The position numbers and the translations under genes were made by a program. Below, in pieces: positions 52,978 to 60,721 of a stretch of 64,000 nucleotides of DNA. The stretch lies in assembly GCA_036675345.1 (NCBI GenBank), contig JAKFFE010000032.1, positions 210,205 through 274,204 of the forward strand. Reading direction: 5' to 3'. The notes beneath the pieces were generated by a model. That model was not told the DNA's origin. It did not search any database and saw only the letters and a program-made list of their open reading frames with translations. Each line of letters opens with the position of its first letter. Within the stretch, counting starts at the first letter, position 1. This DNA comes from JALYOC01 sp036675345. Its GTDB lineage: Bacteria; Myxococcota; Myxococcia; Myxococcales; Myxococcaceae.

Positions 52978-54162
52978 TTATCGCGTCATCGCCCGCTTTC
53001 CCAGTCGGACCACTGCCTCCTGGAGGACCGGGTCGGTCTTGCAGAAGGCGAAGCGGGCCAGGCGGTGGCCATGGTGGCGGTGCTCGGCTCCGTAGAAGGC
53101 GGACGGGGGGATGGCGGCCACTCCTACCTGGGTGGTGAGGTGGCGGCAGAAGGCGAAGTCGTCCTCGAACCCCTGCCCCTCCAGGTCGGCCAACAGGAAG
53201 TAGCTGCCCTCCACCGGGTAGACCGACAGTCCGGCCTGCTTCAGCCCGGCGGCCAGTAGATCCCGCTTGGCCTGGTAGGAACGGGCCAGCTCCTGGAAGT
53301 AGGCCTCCGGCAGGGCCAGGCCCAGGGCGATCGCCGACTGCAGCGGGGCGGCGCTGGCGAAGGTGACGTACTGGTGGGTCTGCTGCACCGCCTTGCGCAA
53401 CCCGGGCGGGGCGATCACCCAGCCGATCTTCCAACCGGTGAGGCTGAAGGTCTTCCCGGCGCTGCTCACGGTGATCGTCCGCTCCGCCAGTCCGTCCACC
53501 CCGGCCACCGGGAGGTGGCGGGCGGGCGGAAAGACGATGTGCTCGTAGACCTCGTCGGCCAACACCAGCGCGTCGTGGGCGTGGGCCAGGTCCCGGATCA
53601 GCTCCAGCTCCTGCCGGGTGAAGACCTTGCCGGTGGGGTTGTGCGGGGTGTTGACCACGATCATCCGGGTGCGTTCGGAGAACGCCGCGCGCAGCTCCTG
53701 GGGGTCGAACCACCACCGCGGGTGATCCGGGTCCGGCGGGCGCAACAGCACGAAGCGGGGAACCCCGCCGGCGATCCGGACGCTGGCCTCGTAGGAGTCG
53801 TAGAAGGGTTCGAACAGCACCACCTCGTCGCCCGGGTTCACCGTGCCGACGATGGCGTCGAACAGCCCCTCGGTGGCGCCGCTGGTGACGCTGACCATCG
53901 TCTCCGGATCCACCTGCGCTCCGTAGAAGCGCCGGGCGTGGTCGGCGATCGCCTGTCGCAGGGCGGGCGCTCCCGCCCCCACCGCGTACTGGTTGATCCC
54001 TCCCTGGATCGCCGCGACCGCGGCCTGCTTGATCTCCTCCGGTCCGTCGAAGTCCGGAAACCCCTGCCCCAGGTTCACTGCCCGGTGCTGCTGGGCCAGG
54101 GCGCTGAACTCGGAGAAGACCGTGGTGGGCAGCCCGGCGATCCGGCGTGCAAGTGGCTCCAC
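52978..54162 (-). CDS. Pyridoxal-phosphate-dependent aminotransferase, class I/II (methionine/kynurenine type)
   Basis: 394 residues of fold-type I aminotransferase. NTPHNPTGKVFT at 171-182 is the cofactor-binding stretch, and SSAGKTFSLTGWKIGW carries the PLP Lys (K237). The N-terminal INLGQGFPDFDGP-like phrase (VNLGQGFPDF) and the lack of a signal peptide fit the YbdL/kynurenine-aminotransferase subgroup, which acts on methionine, Phe or kynurenine. The exact substrate is not readable. The start is GTG at 54162, 5 nt after the preceding gene. A REP-like palindrome follows its stop codon. Confidence 0.93.
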   Translation of the reverse strand: MEPLARRIAGLPTTVFSEFSALAQQHRAVNLGQGFPDFDGPEEIKQAAVAAIQGGINQYAVGAGAPALRQAIADHARRFYGAQVDPETMVSVTSGATEGLFDAIVGTVNPGDEVVLFEPFYDSYEASVRIAGGVPRFVLLRPPDPDHPRWWFDPQELRAAFSERTRMIVVNTPHNPTGKVFTRQELELIRDLAHAHDALVLADEVYEHIVFPPARHLPVAGVDGLAERTITVSSAGKTFSLTGWKIGWVIAPPGLRKAVQQTHQYVTFASAAPLQSAIALGLALPEAYFQELARSYQAKRDLLAAGLKQAGLSVYPVEGSYFLLADLEGQGFEDDFAFCRHLTTQVGVAAIPPSAFYGAEHRHHGHRLARFAFCKTDPVLQEAVVRLGKRAMTR

Positions 54163-54167
54163 CGGCG

Positions 54168-54857
54168 CTATCTCCGGGCCGGGAGCTTCACCGCATCCCC
54201 CACCACGATCTGCACATCGTGGAGGCAGGCGCTGTCGGTGGAGGCCACCGGGGTCACCTTGCCGAACCAGGGCAGCTCGCCCAGGTCCTTGGCCGCCTGT
54301 TCGGCGCTCTCCTTGGCGCGCTTGGGCTCACGGTTGCACCAGGTGATGCTGGACTGGGCCGCGGCGGCCGGCTGCTTCTTGCCCCACCACACCACGGTCA
54401 CGTCCCGGGTCCGGTTCTGGTCCACCAGGAAGTCCACCAGGTACTTCATCACGCTGGCCTTGGCCCCATGGGTGACCACCTCCACCCCGGTGCGCTTCTC
54501 GCATCCCTGGAAGCGGCAGTAGTAGGAGCCGCTGCTCAGCGGCCCGCTCTGCAACGAGGAGGCGATGGTCATCGCCCGCTCGGCCACGATCTGCAGCTGC
54601 GCGCTGTAGCTCTTGCCCAGCTCCGCGCACCTGGGGCCCTTGCAGGAGGCGATCTTCACCTCCAGCTTGTCGCCGACGATCTCCCACTTCCCCTTGGCGC
54701 TGGTCTTGCCTCCCTTGCCGCCGTCGTCGCGCTCGGCCAGGTACACCCCGCCGCTGTTGAAGGCGATGTACTGCTTCTCATCTCCGATCTCGGTGCCGTC
54801 GAGTTGATCGTGGACTGAGATTCCGGAGAGGACCAGGGCCAGGGCAAGCGGGAGCAT
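54168..54857 (-). CDS. Secreted hypothetical protein
   Basis: 229 residues with a signal peptide (MLPLALALVLSGISVH) from ATG 54857. The mature part is mixed alpha/beta with several Cys (IASCKGPRCAELG, GSYYCRFQGCEKR, DSACLHDVQIV) that could form disulfides. Motifs such as VHDQLDGTEIGDEKQYIAFN and GKWEIVGDKLEVKI suggest a lipocalin- or META-like beta domain at the N-terminus, but I do not recognise the family. It lies 5 nt from the aminotransferase, so the two are likely co-transcribed. An upstream frame to 54929 lacks coding character and crosses a divergent promoter region. Confidence 0.72.
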   Translation of the reverse strand: MLPLALALVLSGISVHDQLDGTEIGDEKQYIAFNSGGVYLAERDDGGKGGKTSAKGKWEIVGDKLEVKIASCKGPRCAELGKSYSAQLQIVAERAMTIASSLQSGPLSSGSYYCRFQGCEKRTGVEVVTHGAKASVMKYLVDFLVDQNRTRDVTVVWWGKKQPAAAAQSSITWCNREPKRAKESAEQAAKDLGELPWFGKVTPVASTDSACLHDVQIVVGDAVKLPARR

Positions 54858-54898
54858 GGGGGTCACGATACACAGGGACGCTTGCCCCAAGACAGCAT

Positions 54899-54923
54899 TC
54901 ACGCGCCGTGGCGCAGCGCGTGA
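54899..54923. promoter_or_regulatory. Inverted repeat between divergent secreted-protein genes
   Basis: TCACGCGC at 54899-54906 is matched by GCGCGTGA at 54916-54923 within the 100-nt gap between the genes starting at 54857 and 54958. A second palindrome (GGGCCCCGGGCCC) follows. Either could be an operator. No clear promoter hexamers are seen. Confidence 0.3.
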
Positions 54924-54957
54924 GGCCAACGGGCCCCGGGCCCGCTAAGGTCCGCCC

Positions 54958-55572
54958 ATGCGCCTTGCCCTGCTCTGCCTTTGCCTCTCCCTGCCCGCCC
55001 TGGCCGCGGATCCGGTGCCCGCCAAGCCGGCAGGCGCCAAGCCCGCCCCGGCCAAGAAGAAGCCGGCCAAGCCAATGTTCGAGATGCCCAGCCTGGGAGA
55101 GGTCCCCAAGGCGGACGGCGCCACCCGCGCCCGCAGCGCCTCCGACGGCCTGGGCAGCGGGACCCGCACCGCCGCCAGCGACGCCACCTACCAGGTGGTC
55201 CGGGTGGTCCACGCCAAGGCGTTCGTGGGGGCCTCCACCGGCAACTCTCCGGTGGGAGGGGTGCTGGAGACGGTGAAGCTCAAGGGGACCCCGCCGCAGA
55301 CCGAGAAGTTCTCTTCGGTGGTCCGGGTGAAGTCCGCGCAGCGGATCGGCGCGCCGATCGACGTGGTGCTGCTGGACCCCAGCGGCAACACCGCCCTGTC
55401 CGCCAGCGGGGAGCTGACCTACCGCGGCGCCAAGAGCGACGAGGCGGAGTGGGTGGTGGACTGGGATCCGTCTCCGGTGCGCGGCCCGGGCCAATACCAG
55501 GTGCTGATCCGGATCGCCGGCCACCCGATGGGGACCTGGCCGCTGAACGTGGTGGTCTCCGACGCCCGCTAG
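54958..55572 (+). CDS. Secreted hypothetical protein
   Basis: 204 residues with a signal peptide (MRLALLCLCLSLPALAADP). A Lys/Pro/Ala-rich linker (AKPAGAKPAPAKKKPAKP) precedes a ~130-residue beta-sandwich-like domain with YQVVRVVHAKAFVGASTG, IDVVLLDPSGNTALSASGEL and PGQYQVLIRIAGHPMGTW. The ending resembles Ig-like periplasmic proteins of myxobacteria. No enzyme motif is visible. It is transcribed away from the other secreted gene and 105 nt before the aldolase gene. Confidence 0.75.
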   Translation: MRLALLCLCLSLPALAADPVPAKPAGAKPAPAKKKPAKPMFEMPSLGEVPKADGATRARSASDGLGSGTRTAASDATYQVVRVVHAKAFVGASTGNSPVGGVLETVKLKGTPPQTEKFSSVVRVKSAQRIGAPIDVVLLDPSGNTALSASGELTYRGAKSDEAEWVVDWDPSPVRGPGQYQVLIRIAGHPMGTWPLNVVVSDAR

Positions 55573-55677
55573 ACGAACAGTTCACTCCCGCCCTTGAGCC
55601 CGGATTGTCGTCGCCGGGACCGCGGGCGCGGGGTATACCCGGGCCGGTTTTTCGCCCCCCTTTCTATCGAGGACTCG

Positions 55678-56598
55678 ATGGCCTTCACCGAACGCGTTCG
55701 CCAGATCCTGTCGTGGTACCCGTCGGACAACCCCGGGACCCTGACCAACCTCGCCCGGCTGCTGAACCACGGCACCCTCGCCGGCACCGGCAAGCTGGTC
55801 ATCCTCCCGGTGGACCAGGGCTTCGAGCACGGCCCCGCCCGCTCCTTCGCCCAGAACGCCGAGGGCTACGACCCCGAGTACCACTTCAACCTGGCGATCG
55901 AGTCCGGCTGCAACGCCTACGCGGCGCCGCTGGGCTTCCTGGAGGCCTGCGCTGGCAAGTACGCGGGCGAGATCCCGCTGATCCTCAAGCTGAACAACTC
56001 CGACTCGCTGGCCAAGATCGATCAGCCGATCTCCGCGGTCACTGCCAGCGTGAAGGACGCGGTCCGGCTGGGCTGCACCGCGGTGGGCTACACCATCTAT
56101 CCGGGCTCGGCGGCGCGGAACGAGATGTACCAGGACCTGCGCGGGATCATCGCCGAGGCCAAGGAGCACGGCCTGCCCACCATCGTCTGGGCCTACGCCC
56201 GCGGCAGCATGTCCAAGCAGGGGGAGACCGCGATTGACGTGATCTCCTACTCGGCCCACATCGCCGCCGAGCTGGGCGCGCACGTGATCAAGGTCAAGCC
56301 GCCCACCGAGCACCTGGAGCAGGCGGAGGCCAAGAAGGTCTACGAGAAGTTCAACATCCCGGTGAAGACCCTCTCCGACCGGATCAAGGACGTGGTCCGC
56401 AGCTGCTTCAACGGGCGCCGGATCGTGATCTTCTCCGGTGGCGAGGCCAAGGGCACCCCGGAGCTGCTGGAGGAGATCCGCCAGATCCACCAGGGCGGCG
56501 GCTTCGGATCGATCATGGGCCGCAACGCCTTCCAGCGCCCCAAGGCGGAGTCGGTCAAGCTGCTCAAGGACGTGATGGCGATCTACCAGGGCAAGTAG
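55678..56598 (+). CDS. Class I fructose-bisphosphate aldolase (DhnA/FbaB type)
   Basis: 306 residues of the archaeal-type class I aldolase family. It splits fructose-1,6-bisphosphate by way of a Schiff base, in glycolysis and gluconeogenesis. Visible features are the ILPVDQGFEHGP loop near the start of the barrel, KLNNSDSLAK, and VIKVKPPTEHL, which carries a conserved Lys. IFSGGEAKGTPELLEEI and SIMGRNAFQRP are phosphate-binding loops. The ATG at 55678 follows TCGAGGACTCG; the frame upstream is non-coding. A GGGTATACCC palindrome lies 38 nt upstream, and a strong terminator follows the stop, so it is probably a single-gene unit. Confidence 0.92.
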   Translation: MAFTERVRQILSWYPSDNPGTLTNLARLLNHGTLAGTGKLVILPVDQGFEHGPARSFAQNAEGYDPEYHFNLAIESGCNAYAAPLGFLEACAGKYAGEIPLILKLNNSDSLAKIDQPISAVTASVKDAVRLGCTAVGYTIYPGSAARNEMYQDLRGIIAEAKEHGLPTIVWAYARGSMSKQGETAIDVISYSAHIAAELGAHVIKVKPPTEHLEQAEAKKVYEKFNIPVKTLSDRIKDVVRSCFNGRRIVIFSGGEAKGTPELLEEIRQIHQGGGFGSIMGRNAFQRPKAESVKLLKDVMAIYQGK

Positions 56599-56621
56599 CC
56601 TCCCTGGTGTTTCGCGACCCA

Positions 56622-56662
56622 GGCCCGTTGCTCTCCTGGTGAGGGCAGCGGGCCTTGTCTTT
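56622..56662 (+). terminator. Terminator of the aldolase gene
   Basis: GGCCCGTTGCTCTC, a CTGGT loop and GAGGGCAGCGGGCC form a 14-bp stem with two wobble pairs, followed by TTGTCTTT. It starts about 24 nt after the aldolase stop. Confidence 0.75.
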
Positions 56663-56689
56663 GGGGCCCAGGCGCTACACTCGGAGCCG

Positions 56690-58030
56690 ATGCGAGCCCT
56701 CCTGCTGGCGATGAGCGGTGTCCGGGTGCACGACGCCGGGCTGCGGGCGCTGGGGCTCACCCTCCCCGGGTTCGTGGAGCGGGGGAAGGTGATCGCCTCC
56801 TTGCCCAGCCTGGGGCTACTGACCCTGGCCGCGCACACCCCGCCGCACTGGGAGCTGGCCTACCGGGAGGTGGATGCGCTGGACGAGGCGGCCTGGGCGG
56901 AGCTGGATTCAGGCGGCTTCGACCTGGTGGCCATCTCCAGCCTCACCGCCCGCATCGAGGACGCCTATCGGATCGCCGACCGGCTCCGCGCCCGTGGGAC
57001 CCGGGTGGTGATCGGCGGACTGCACGCCACCGCCCTGCCCCAGGAGGCCCTCTCCCACGCCGACGCGGTGGTCCAGGGCGAGGGCGAGCGTGCCTGGCCG
57101 CGGCTGCTGGCGGACCTGGAGGCGAACCGGCTGCAGCCGCTCTACTCCTCCCCCTCGGACCGGACGCTGGTGCATCACTTCGAGGAGGCCAGGGTCCCCC
57201 GCTACGACCTGCTCGATCCCTCCCGCTACAACCGCCTGACGCTGCAGACCACCCGCGGCTGTCCGTTGGACTGCGAGTTCTGCGGCGCCTCCCGCACGTT
57301 CAGCAGCTACAAGCAAAAGCCGCTGCCCCAGGTCCGCCGCGAGCTGGAGGCGATCCGCGCGGTGTGGCCCCGGCCCTTCGTGGAGCTGGCGGACGACAAC
57401 ACCTTCGCCGCCAAGGGCTGGGGACGTCGGTTGGCCGAGCTGCTGGGAGAGTTCGACCTGCGCTGGTTCACCGAGACCGATCTCTCGGTGGCCGACGACG
57501 AGGCGCTGTTGCAGGCCCTGTCCCGCTCGGGCTGCGCCCAGCTGCTCATCGGCCTGGAGGCGGTGACGCCGGCCGCGCTGGAGGGCGTGGACAGCCGGCG
57601 GTTCAAGGCGGACCGCGCCGCGGGAGCGCTGGAGCGGGTGCAGCGGATCCAGTCCCACGGCATCGCGGTCAACGGCTGCTTCGTGCTCGGTCTGGACGGC
57701 GACGACGAGCGCGCCTTCGAGCGGATCCTGGACTTCGTGGATCGCAGCGGGCTGTGCGACGTGCAGATCACGCTGCTCACCCCGTTCCCGGGCACCCCGC
57801 TCTACCGGAAACTGACCGAGGAGGGCCGGCTGCCCCAGCGACGTTTCTGGGACCGGTGCACCCTCTTCGATCTGACCTACCAGCCTCGCTCCATGTCCGC
57901 CGACGCGCTGCTCACCGGCTTCCGGGAGCTGATGCGCGCCCTCTACAGTCCAGAGGCGACCGGGAGGAGACGCACCCGGTGGCGGCAGATGACCCGGCAG
58001 CGGCTGCGAGGTCAGGCCGCGGAAGGCTGA
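56690..58030 (+). CDS. B12-binding domain radical SAM protein
   Basis: 446 residues. A cobalamin-binding-like Rossmann domain (about 35-150: GFDLVAISSLTARIEDAY, VVIGGLHATALPQE, VVQGEGE) precedes a radical SAM domain with the cluster motif C191, C195 and C198 in TTRGCPLDCEFCGASR. The remainder has IGLEAVTPAALEGVD and LLTPFPGTPLYRKL, as in BchE/P-methylase-type proteins. The family methylates or rearranges unactivated carbons; the substrate is unknown. The B12 domain lacks a DxHxxG motif, as in many of these enzymes. The ATG at 56690 is used. The C-terminus is Arg-rich (RRRTRWRQMTRQRLRG). Confidence 0.88.
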   Translation: MRALLLAMSGVRVHDAGLRALGLTLPGFVERGKVIASLPSLGLLTLAAHTPPHWELAYREVDALDEAAWAELDSGGFDLVAISSLTARIEDAYRIADRLRARGTRVVIGGLHATALPQEALSHADAVVQGEGERAWPRLLADLEANRLQPLYSSPSDRTLVHHFEEARVPRYDLLDPSRYNRLTLQTTRGCPLDCEFCGASRTFSSYKQKPLPQVRRELEAIRAVWPRPFVELADDNTFAAKGWGRRLAELLGEFDLRWFTETDLSVADDEALLQALSRSGCAQLLIGLEAVTPAALEGVDSRRFKADRAAGALERVQRIQSHGIAVNGCFVLGLDGDDERAFERILDFVDRSGLCDVQITLLTPFPGTPLYRKLTEEGRLPQRRFWDRCTLFDLTYQPRSMSADALLTGFRELMRALYSPEATGRRRTRWRQMTRQRLRGQAAEG

Positions 58031-58143
58031 CGGAGCGGAGGCAGCAAGTGGGCGGTTGGCCCCTCGGGACCCGGCAGCGGCTGCGAAGCCGGGCGAGCGC
58101 TGACCGCGCCCGCGGAGGGGACCTTGCGGGTCCGCCCCCTGCT

Positions 58144-58235
58144 ATTCTGCGACCCGCCGGGACTTGTCGGTGGCGAGCGACGCTCTGGGAGGCGTCGCCT
58201 GATCCCGAACCGACAACTCCGGCGCGTCGCAGAAT
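58144..58235. repeat. Long imperfect inverted repeat upstream of a membrane-protein gene
   Basis: The left arm 58144-58171 (ATTCTGCGAC...TTGTCGGT) pairs with 58209-58235 over 27-28 positions with only a few mismatches. The inner part holds another stem (GCGACGC with GCGTCGC). The structure spans 92 bp and ends 16 nt before the GTG start of the membrane protein. It could be a leader hairpin, a terminator of the radical SAM gene or a miniature mobile palindrome. Confidence 0.6.
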
Positions 58236-58250
58236 ACGAAGGGGCGCCCT

Positions 58251-59108
58251 GTGACCCGCCCCCCTCTCGCCAGGAATGAAGGAGTGCCCTTGCTGAACTC
58301 TCGTCTGCCGTTGTTCGGAACCGCCCTGCGCGTCCTCACCTTCCGCGCCACCCGTGAGGAGCTGCTGGCGCTGGATCGCCGGCACCTGACGCTGGGGCTG
58401 GTCAGCACCTGGTTGGTGGGAATGGGGCGCTACTGGGACTCCCCCCGCGCGGAGCTGCTGCAGAAGCTGGGCGTGGGCTCGGTGCTGTACGTCTTCGCGC
58501 TGGCGATCTTCCTGTGGCTGATTCTCTGGCCGCTTCGTCCGCAGGCGTGGTCGTTCTTCCGGTTGCTGACCTTCATCACCCTGGTCTCGCCGCCGGCCGC
58601 GCTGTACGCGATCCCGGTCGAGCAGTTCCTGTCCCTGCCCGTTTCACAGTCGATCAACGCCTGGTTCCTGGCCCTGGTCGCCGTCTGGCGGGTGGCGCTG
58701 CTGTTCTTCTTCCTGATGCGGGTCTGTCAGCTGCGCTGGTTCGAGGTGGTGGTCGCCAGCCTGATGCCGCTGGCGATGATCGTCTGCGGGCTGTGGGCGC
58801 TGAACCTCGAGCACGTGGTGTTCGAGCTGATGTCCGGGATCCGGCCCGAGCAGCAGTCGGCCAACGACGGTGCCTACATGGTGCTGTTCGTGCTGACCAT
58901 GGCCTCGCTGACTGCCTTTCCGGTGCTGCTGATCGGCTACTTGGGAATGGTGGTCTTCCGGGCCACGCGGCGCCGGCGCGCCCAGCGGGTGGCGGCGACC
59001 CGGGCGACCGAGCCGGCTTTGCCGCTGGAGGCCGCCGGGCCCCACCCTGCGTCACTGGCGAAGGATCCGTCCGAGGTCAGCGCCGCCAACGCCGGGAGGC
59101 ATCCGTAG
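58251..59108 (+). CDS. Polytopic membrane protein of unknown function
   Basis: 285 residues with about five or six membrane spans (VGSVLYVFALAIFLWLILWP, LTFITLVSPPAALYAI, AWFLALVAVWRVALLFFFLM, ASLMPLAMIVCGLWAL, LTMASLTAFPVLLIGYLGMV). The C-terminus is cytoplasmic and basic, then Ala/Pro-rich. The N-terminal phrase ALRVLTFRATREELLALD and LVGMGRYWDSPRAELL looks like a conserved signature, but I know no function for it. The GTG at 58251 is the longest start; a TTG at 58290 has AAGGAG 5 nt upstream and gives MLNSRLPLFG, which may be the real start. A long inverted repeat lies directly upstream. Confidence 0.75.
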   Translation: MTRPPLARNEGVPLLNSRLPLFGTALRVLTFRATREELLALDRRHLTLGLVSTWLVGMGRYWDSPRAELLQKLGVGSVLYVFALAIFLWLILWPLRPQAWSFFRLLTFITLVSPPAALYAIPVEQFLSLPVSQSINAWFLALVAVWRVALLFFFLMRVCQLRWFEVVVASLMPLAMIVCGLWALNLEHVVFELMSGIRPEQQSANDGAYMVLFVLTMASLTAFPVLLIGYLGMVVFRATRRRRAQRVAATRATEPALPLEAAGPHPASLAKDPSEVSAANAGRHP

Positions 59109-59209
59109 CGTCAGGGCACCCAGCGGCTGGATCCGACCACCGGTTCGGACGCTCTCCTCGGGGGTACAGACAACGCCCTCGGGGCGCTCGCTCACTCCGG
59201 CGGGAATCG

Positions 59210-59268
59210 GAGACTGTACCGAGGCTCCGGAGCTCGGGGCCTTGGAGACTCAACCGAGGCCCCGGAGC
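59210..59268. repeat. Imperfect direct repeat in an intergenic gap
   Basis: A 24-nt segment at 59210-59233 (GAGACTGTACCGAGGCTCCG...) recurs at 59245-59268 with three or four changes. It lies in the 187-nt gap between the membrane-protein gene and a small Pro-rich gene. Nothing else is recognisable in the gap. Confidence 0.4.
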
Positions 59269-59295
59269 ACAGTGCGGCGGACACTGACCCGCGGC

Positions 59296-59496
59296 TCACC
59301 CGTGCGCGCTCACTGCCGGCTCATTGGGACTGCGCGGAGCCTCGGGCTTGGGCGGGTTCCTCCCTGGAATCTCCCGCTCGTCTTCGGGTGGCATCCCCGC
59401 GTCGCGTCCCGGGCGCCCCCGACGGGTGGGCATCTCCGGCTCTGGACGCGGCAGCTCCGGGATCTCCGGAGCGTTCTTCCCTGGCTGCTTGGGCAT
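59296..59496 (-). CDS. Small Pro/Glu-rich protein
   Basis: 66 residues from ATG 59496, with GGAGAGGGG ending 4 nt upstream as a good ribosome site. The sequence is low-complexity and hydrophilic, with repeats of the kind PEIPELPRPEPEMP and REIPGRNPPKPEAP. Short Pro-rich proteins of this style are found as hypothetical proteins in several Proteobacteria, but no function is known. A frame extension to 59541 would add 15 residues of poor coding character. The bias fits an intrinsically disordered protein. The call rests mainly on the ribosome site and repeat style. Confidence 0.5.
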   Translation of the reverse strand: MPKQPGKNAPEIPELPRPEPEMPTRRGRPGRDAGMPPEDEREIPGRNPPKPEAPRSPNEPAVSAHG

Positions 59497-59550
59497 CTGT
59501 CCCCTCTCCAGGGACAAGGCTAAGCATCCACCCGCCGGCAAGGCAGGGGG

Positions 59551-59931
59551 CTACTCCCCGCGGAGCTTGAAGGCGTCGGCGAAGGTGCGGATCCGCTCGA
59601 GGTGCTTGGTGGCGATCAGGTTGATCACAGTCACCCGACGCTCGGCATAGGCGGTGGCCAGTCCGGACACTGCCTGATCCAGCTCCGGGGTCCGGGGCGC
59701 ATACCGGTAGTGGCTGTTGCCCACGTCCACCTCCAGCAGCCCCCGCGAGGAGAGGTTCTCCAGTCTTCCCCGGGTGGAGTCAGGCTGGATTCTCAGCTCC
59801 GCCGCCACCTGGGGGGCGCTCGCAGCCTTCCCGAGGCGACGCAACAGCAGCAACACCTCCAGCTGCTCGAGTGAGTCGATGTGCTGGAGCAGGAACGCGT
59901 ACACGTTCGAAGGAAGGCCGCTGGCATGCAC
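59551..59931 (-). CDS. Winged-helix DNA-binding protein, probable transcription regulator
   Basis: 126 residues if translation starts at GTG 59931 (VHASGLPSNVYAFLLQHIDS). A helix-turn-helix region follows: IDSLEQLEVLLLLRRLG, then SAPQVAAELRIQPDSTRGRL (recognition helix) and the wing LLEVDVGNSHYRYAP. The C-terminal helix LAVTVIN-type (AERRVTVINLIATKHLERIR) probably dimerises. The frame stays open to 60042, but that part runs into the tRNA terminator and starts with TTG. TTG codons at 59973 and 59952 are other possible starts. Its target is unknown. It lies just downstream of tRNA-Ala. Confidence 0.68.
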   Translation of the reverse strand: MHASGLPSNVYAFLLQHIDSLEQLEVLLLLRRLGKAASAPQVAAELRIQPDSTRGRLENLSSRGLLEVDVGNSHYRYAPRTPELDQAVSGLATAYAERRVTVINLIATKHLERIRTFADAFKLRGE

Positions 59932-60040
59932 GATTCGGCTGTCGTCGCACAAAGATGTTTTGTGCGCAAACAATTCACCCTCGCCGACCTCCTGCCCGCC
60001 CGCCCCTGGAGCGTCAGCGGGGGAGCCAGACCCGCAAAAC

Positions 60041-60062
60041 AAAAAACCCCGCCGGAGCGGGG
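60041..60062 (-). terminator. Intrinsic terminator after tRNA-Ala
   Basis: On the minus strand CCCCGC, CTCCGG-type loop and GCGGGG (60047-60062) form a stem and are followed by six T and then GTTTT. It lies 14 nt beyond the tRNA 3' end. Confidence 0.85.
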
Positions 60063-60076
60063 TCTTTCGTTTCTTG

Positions 60077-60149
60077 TGGAGCTAAGCGGGATCGAACCGC
60101 TGACCTCCTGAATGCCATTCAGGCGCTCTCCCAGCTGAGCTATAGCCCC
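60077..60149 (-). tRNA. tRNA-Ala(GGC)
   Basis: A 73-nt cloverleaf on the minus strand: acceptor GGGGCTA pairs with TAGCTCC, the D arm is GCTC...GAGC, and the anticodon stem is CCTGA/TCAGG with loop ATGGCAT (anticodon GGC). The T arm contains GGTTCGATCC and the discriminator base is A. CCA is not encoded. It reads GCC codons. Confidence 0.97.
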
Positions 60150-60281
60150 GTCTACTTCTTTGTCGCTTTCAAACGCGGTTGGGGCCGCGCTTTGTTCCGA
60201 AAGCGGCGCCCTTCTACCGCTTCTTCTTGGCGAGCGCTACTGCCTTTTTTGGTGCCGCCGGTCGCTTTTTCGATCTTCTTG

Positions 60282-60632
60282 TTACCGGCCCTTGGGACCC
60301 GGGCCTTTTTTTTTTGCCGCCAGCCGGTCGGCGGCCTCGGAACCCTCGGCCAGCAGGTCTGAGATCTCGGCGGCCTGCTTGTCCAGCTTGCGGTCAATCT
60401 CCTGCATCGTCCGCTGCGCGGGGGCCAGGGCGGCGGGCAGCTTGAGGGTGCCGCGCTGAACCTCGCGCCAGACGGCCTCTCCGAAGTTGCGCAGCGCCTT
60501 GTCCCGTTCGCGGTCCAGCGCGTCCTTGCGGGACTTCACGGTGGCCAGCTCGGCGGTCTTCTCCACCTGCTCGCGCAGCTGCTGAAGCTGCGCCTTGGCC
60601 AGATCCCACGCCTGGGAGATCTGCTTGGCCAT
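60282..60632 (-). CDS. Small coiled-coil protein with lysine-rich end at a homopolymer
   Basis: 116 residues, highly charged and helical (QAWDLAKAQLQQLREQVEKTAELATVK then RDKALRNFGEAVWREVQRG and MQEIDRKLDKQAAEISDLL), resembling phasin- or histone-like small proteins. It ends LAAKKKGPGPKGR. The three Lys codons lie in a run of ten A (plus-strand T at 60306-60315). Adding one A would shift to a tail reading RSKKRPAAPKKAVALAKKKR that stops at 60214, a much more typical basic tail. So the present C-terminus may come from an indel or slippage in the homopolymer. Start at ATG 60632. Confidence 0.7.
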   Translation of the reverse strand: MAKQISQAWDLAKAQLQQLREQVEKTAELATVKSRKDALDRERDKALRNFGEAVWREVQRGTLKLPAALAPAQRTMQEIDRKLDKQAAEISDLLAEGSEAADRLAAKKKGPGPKGR

Positions 60633-60721
60633 CTCGGTCTGCTTGGGGTCCGGCGGAGTAGCCAGGGAGTCCTCCAGTGGAAAAGGGCTGGTTTACGAGG
60701 TACCGCTCGCCCCCTGAGCTG

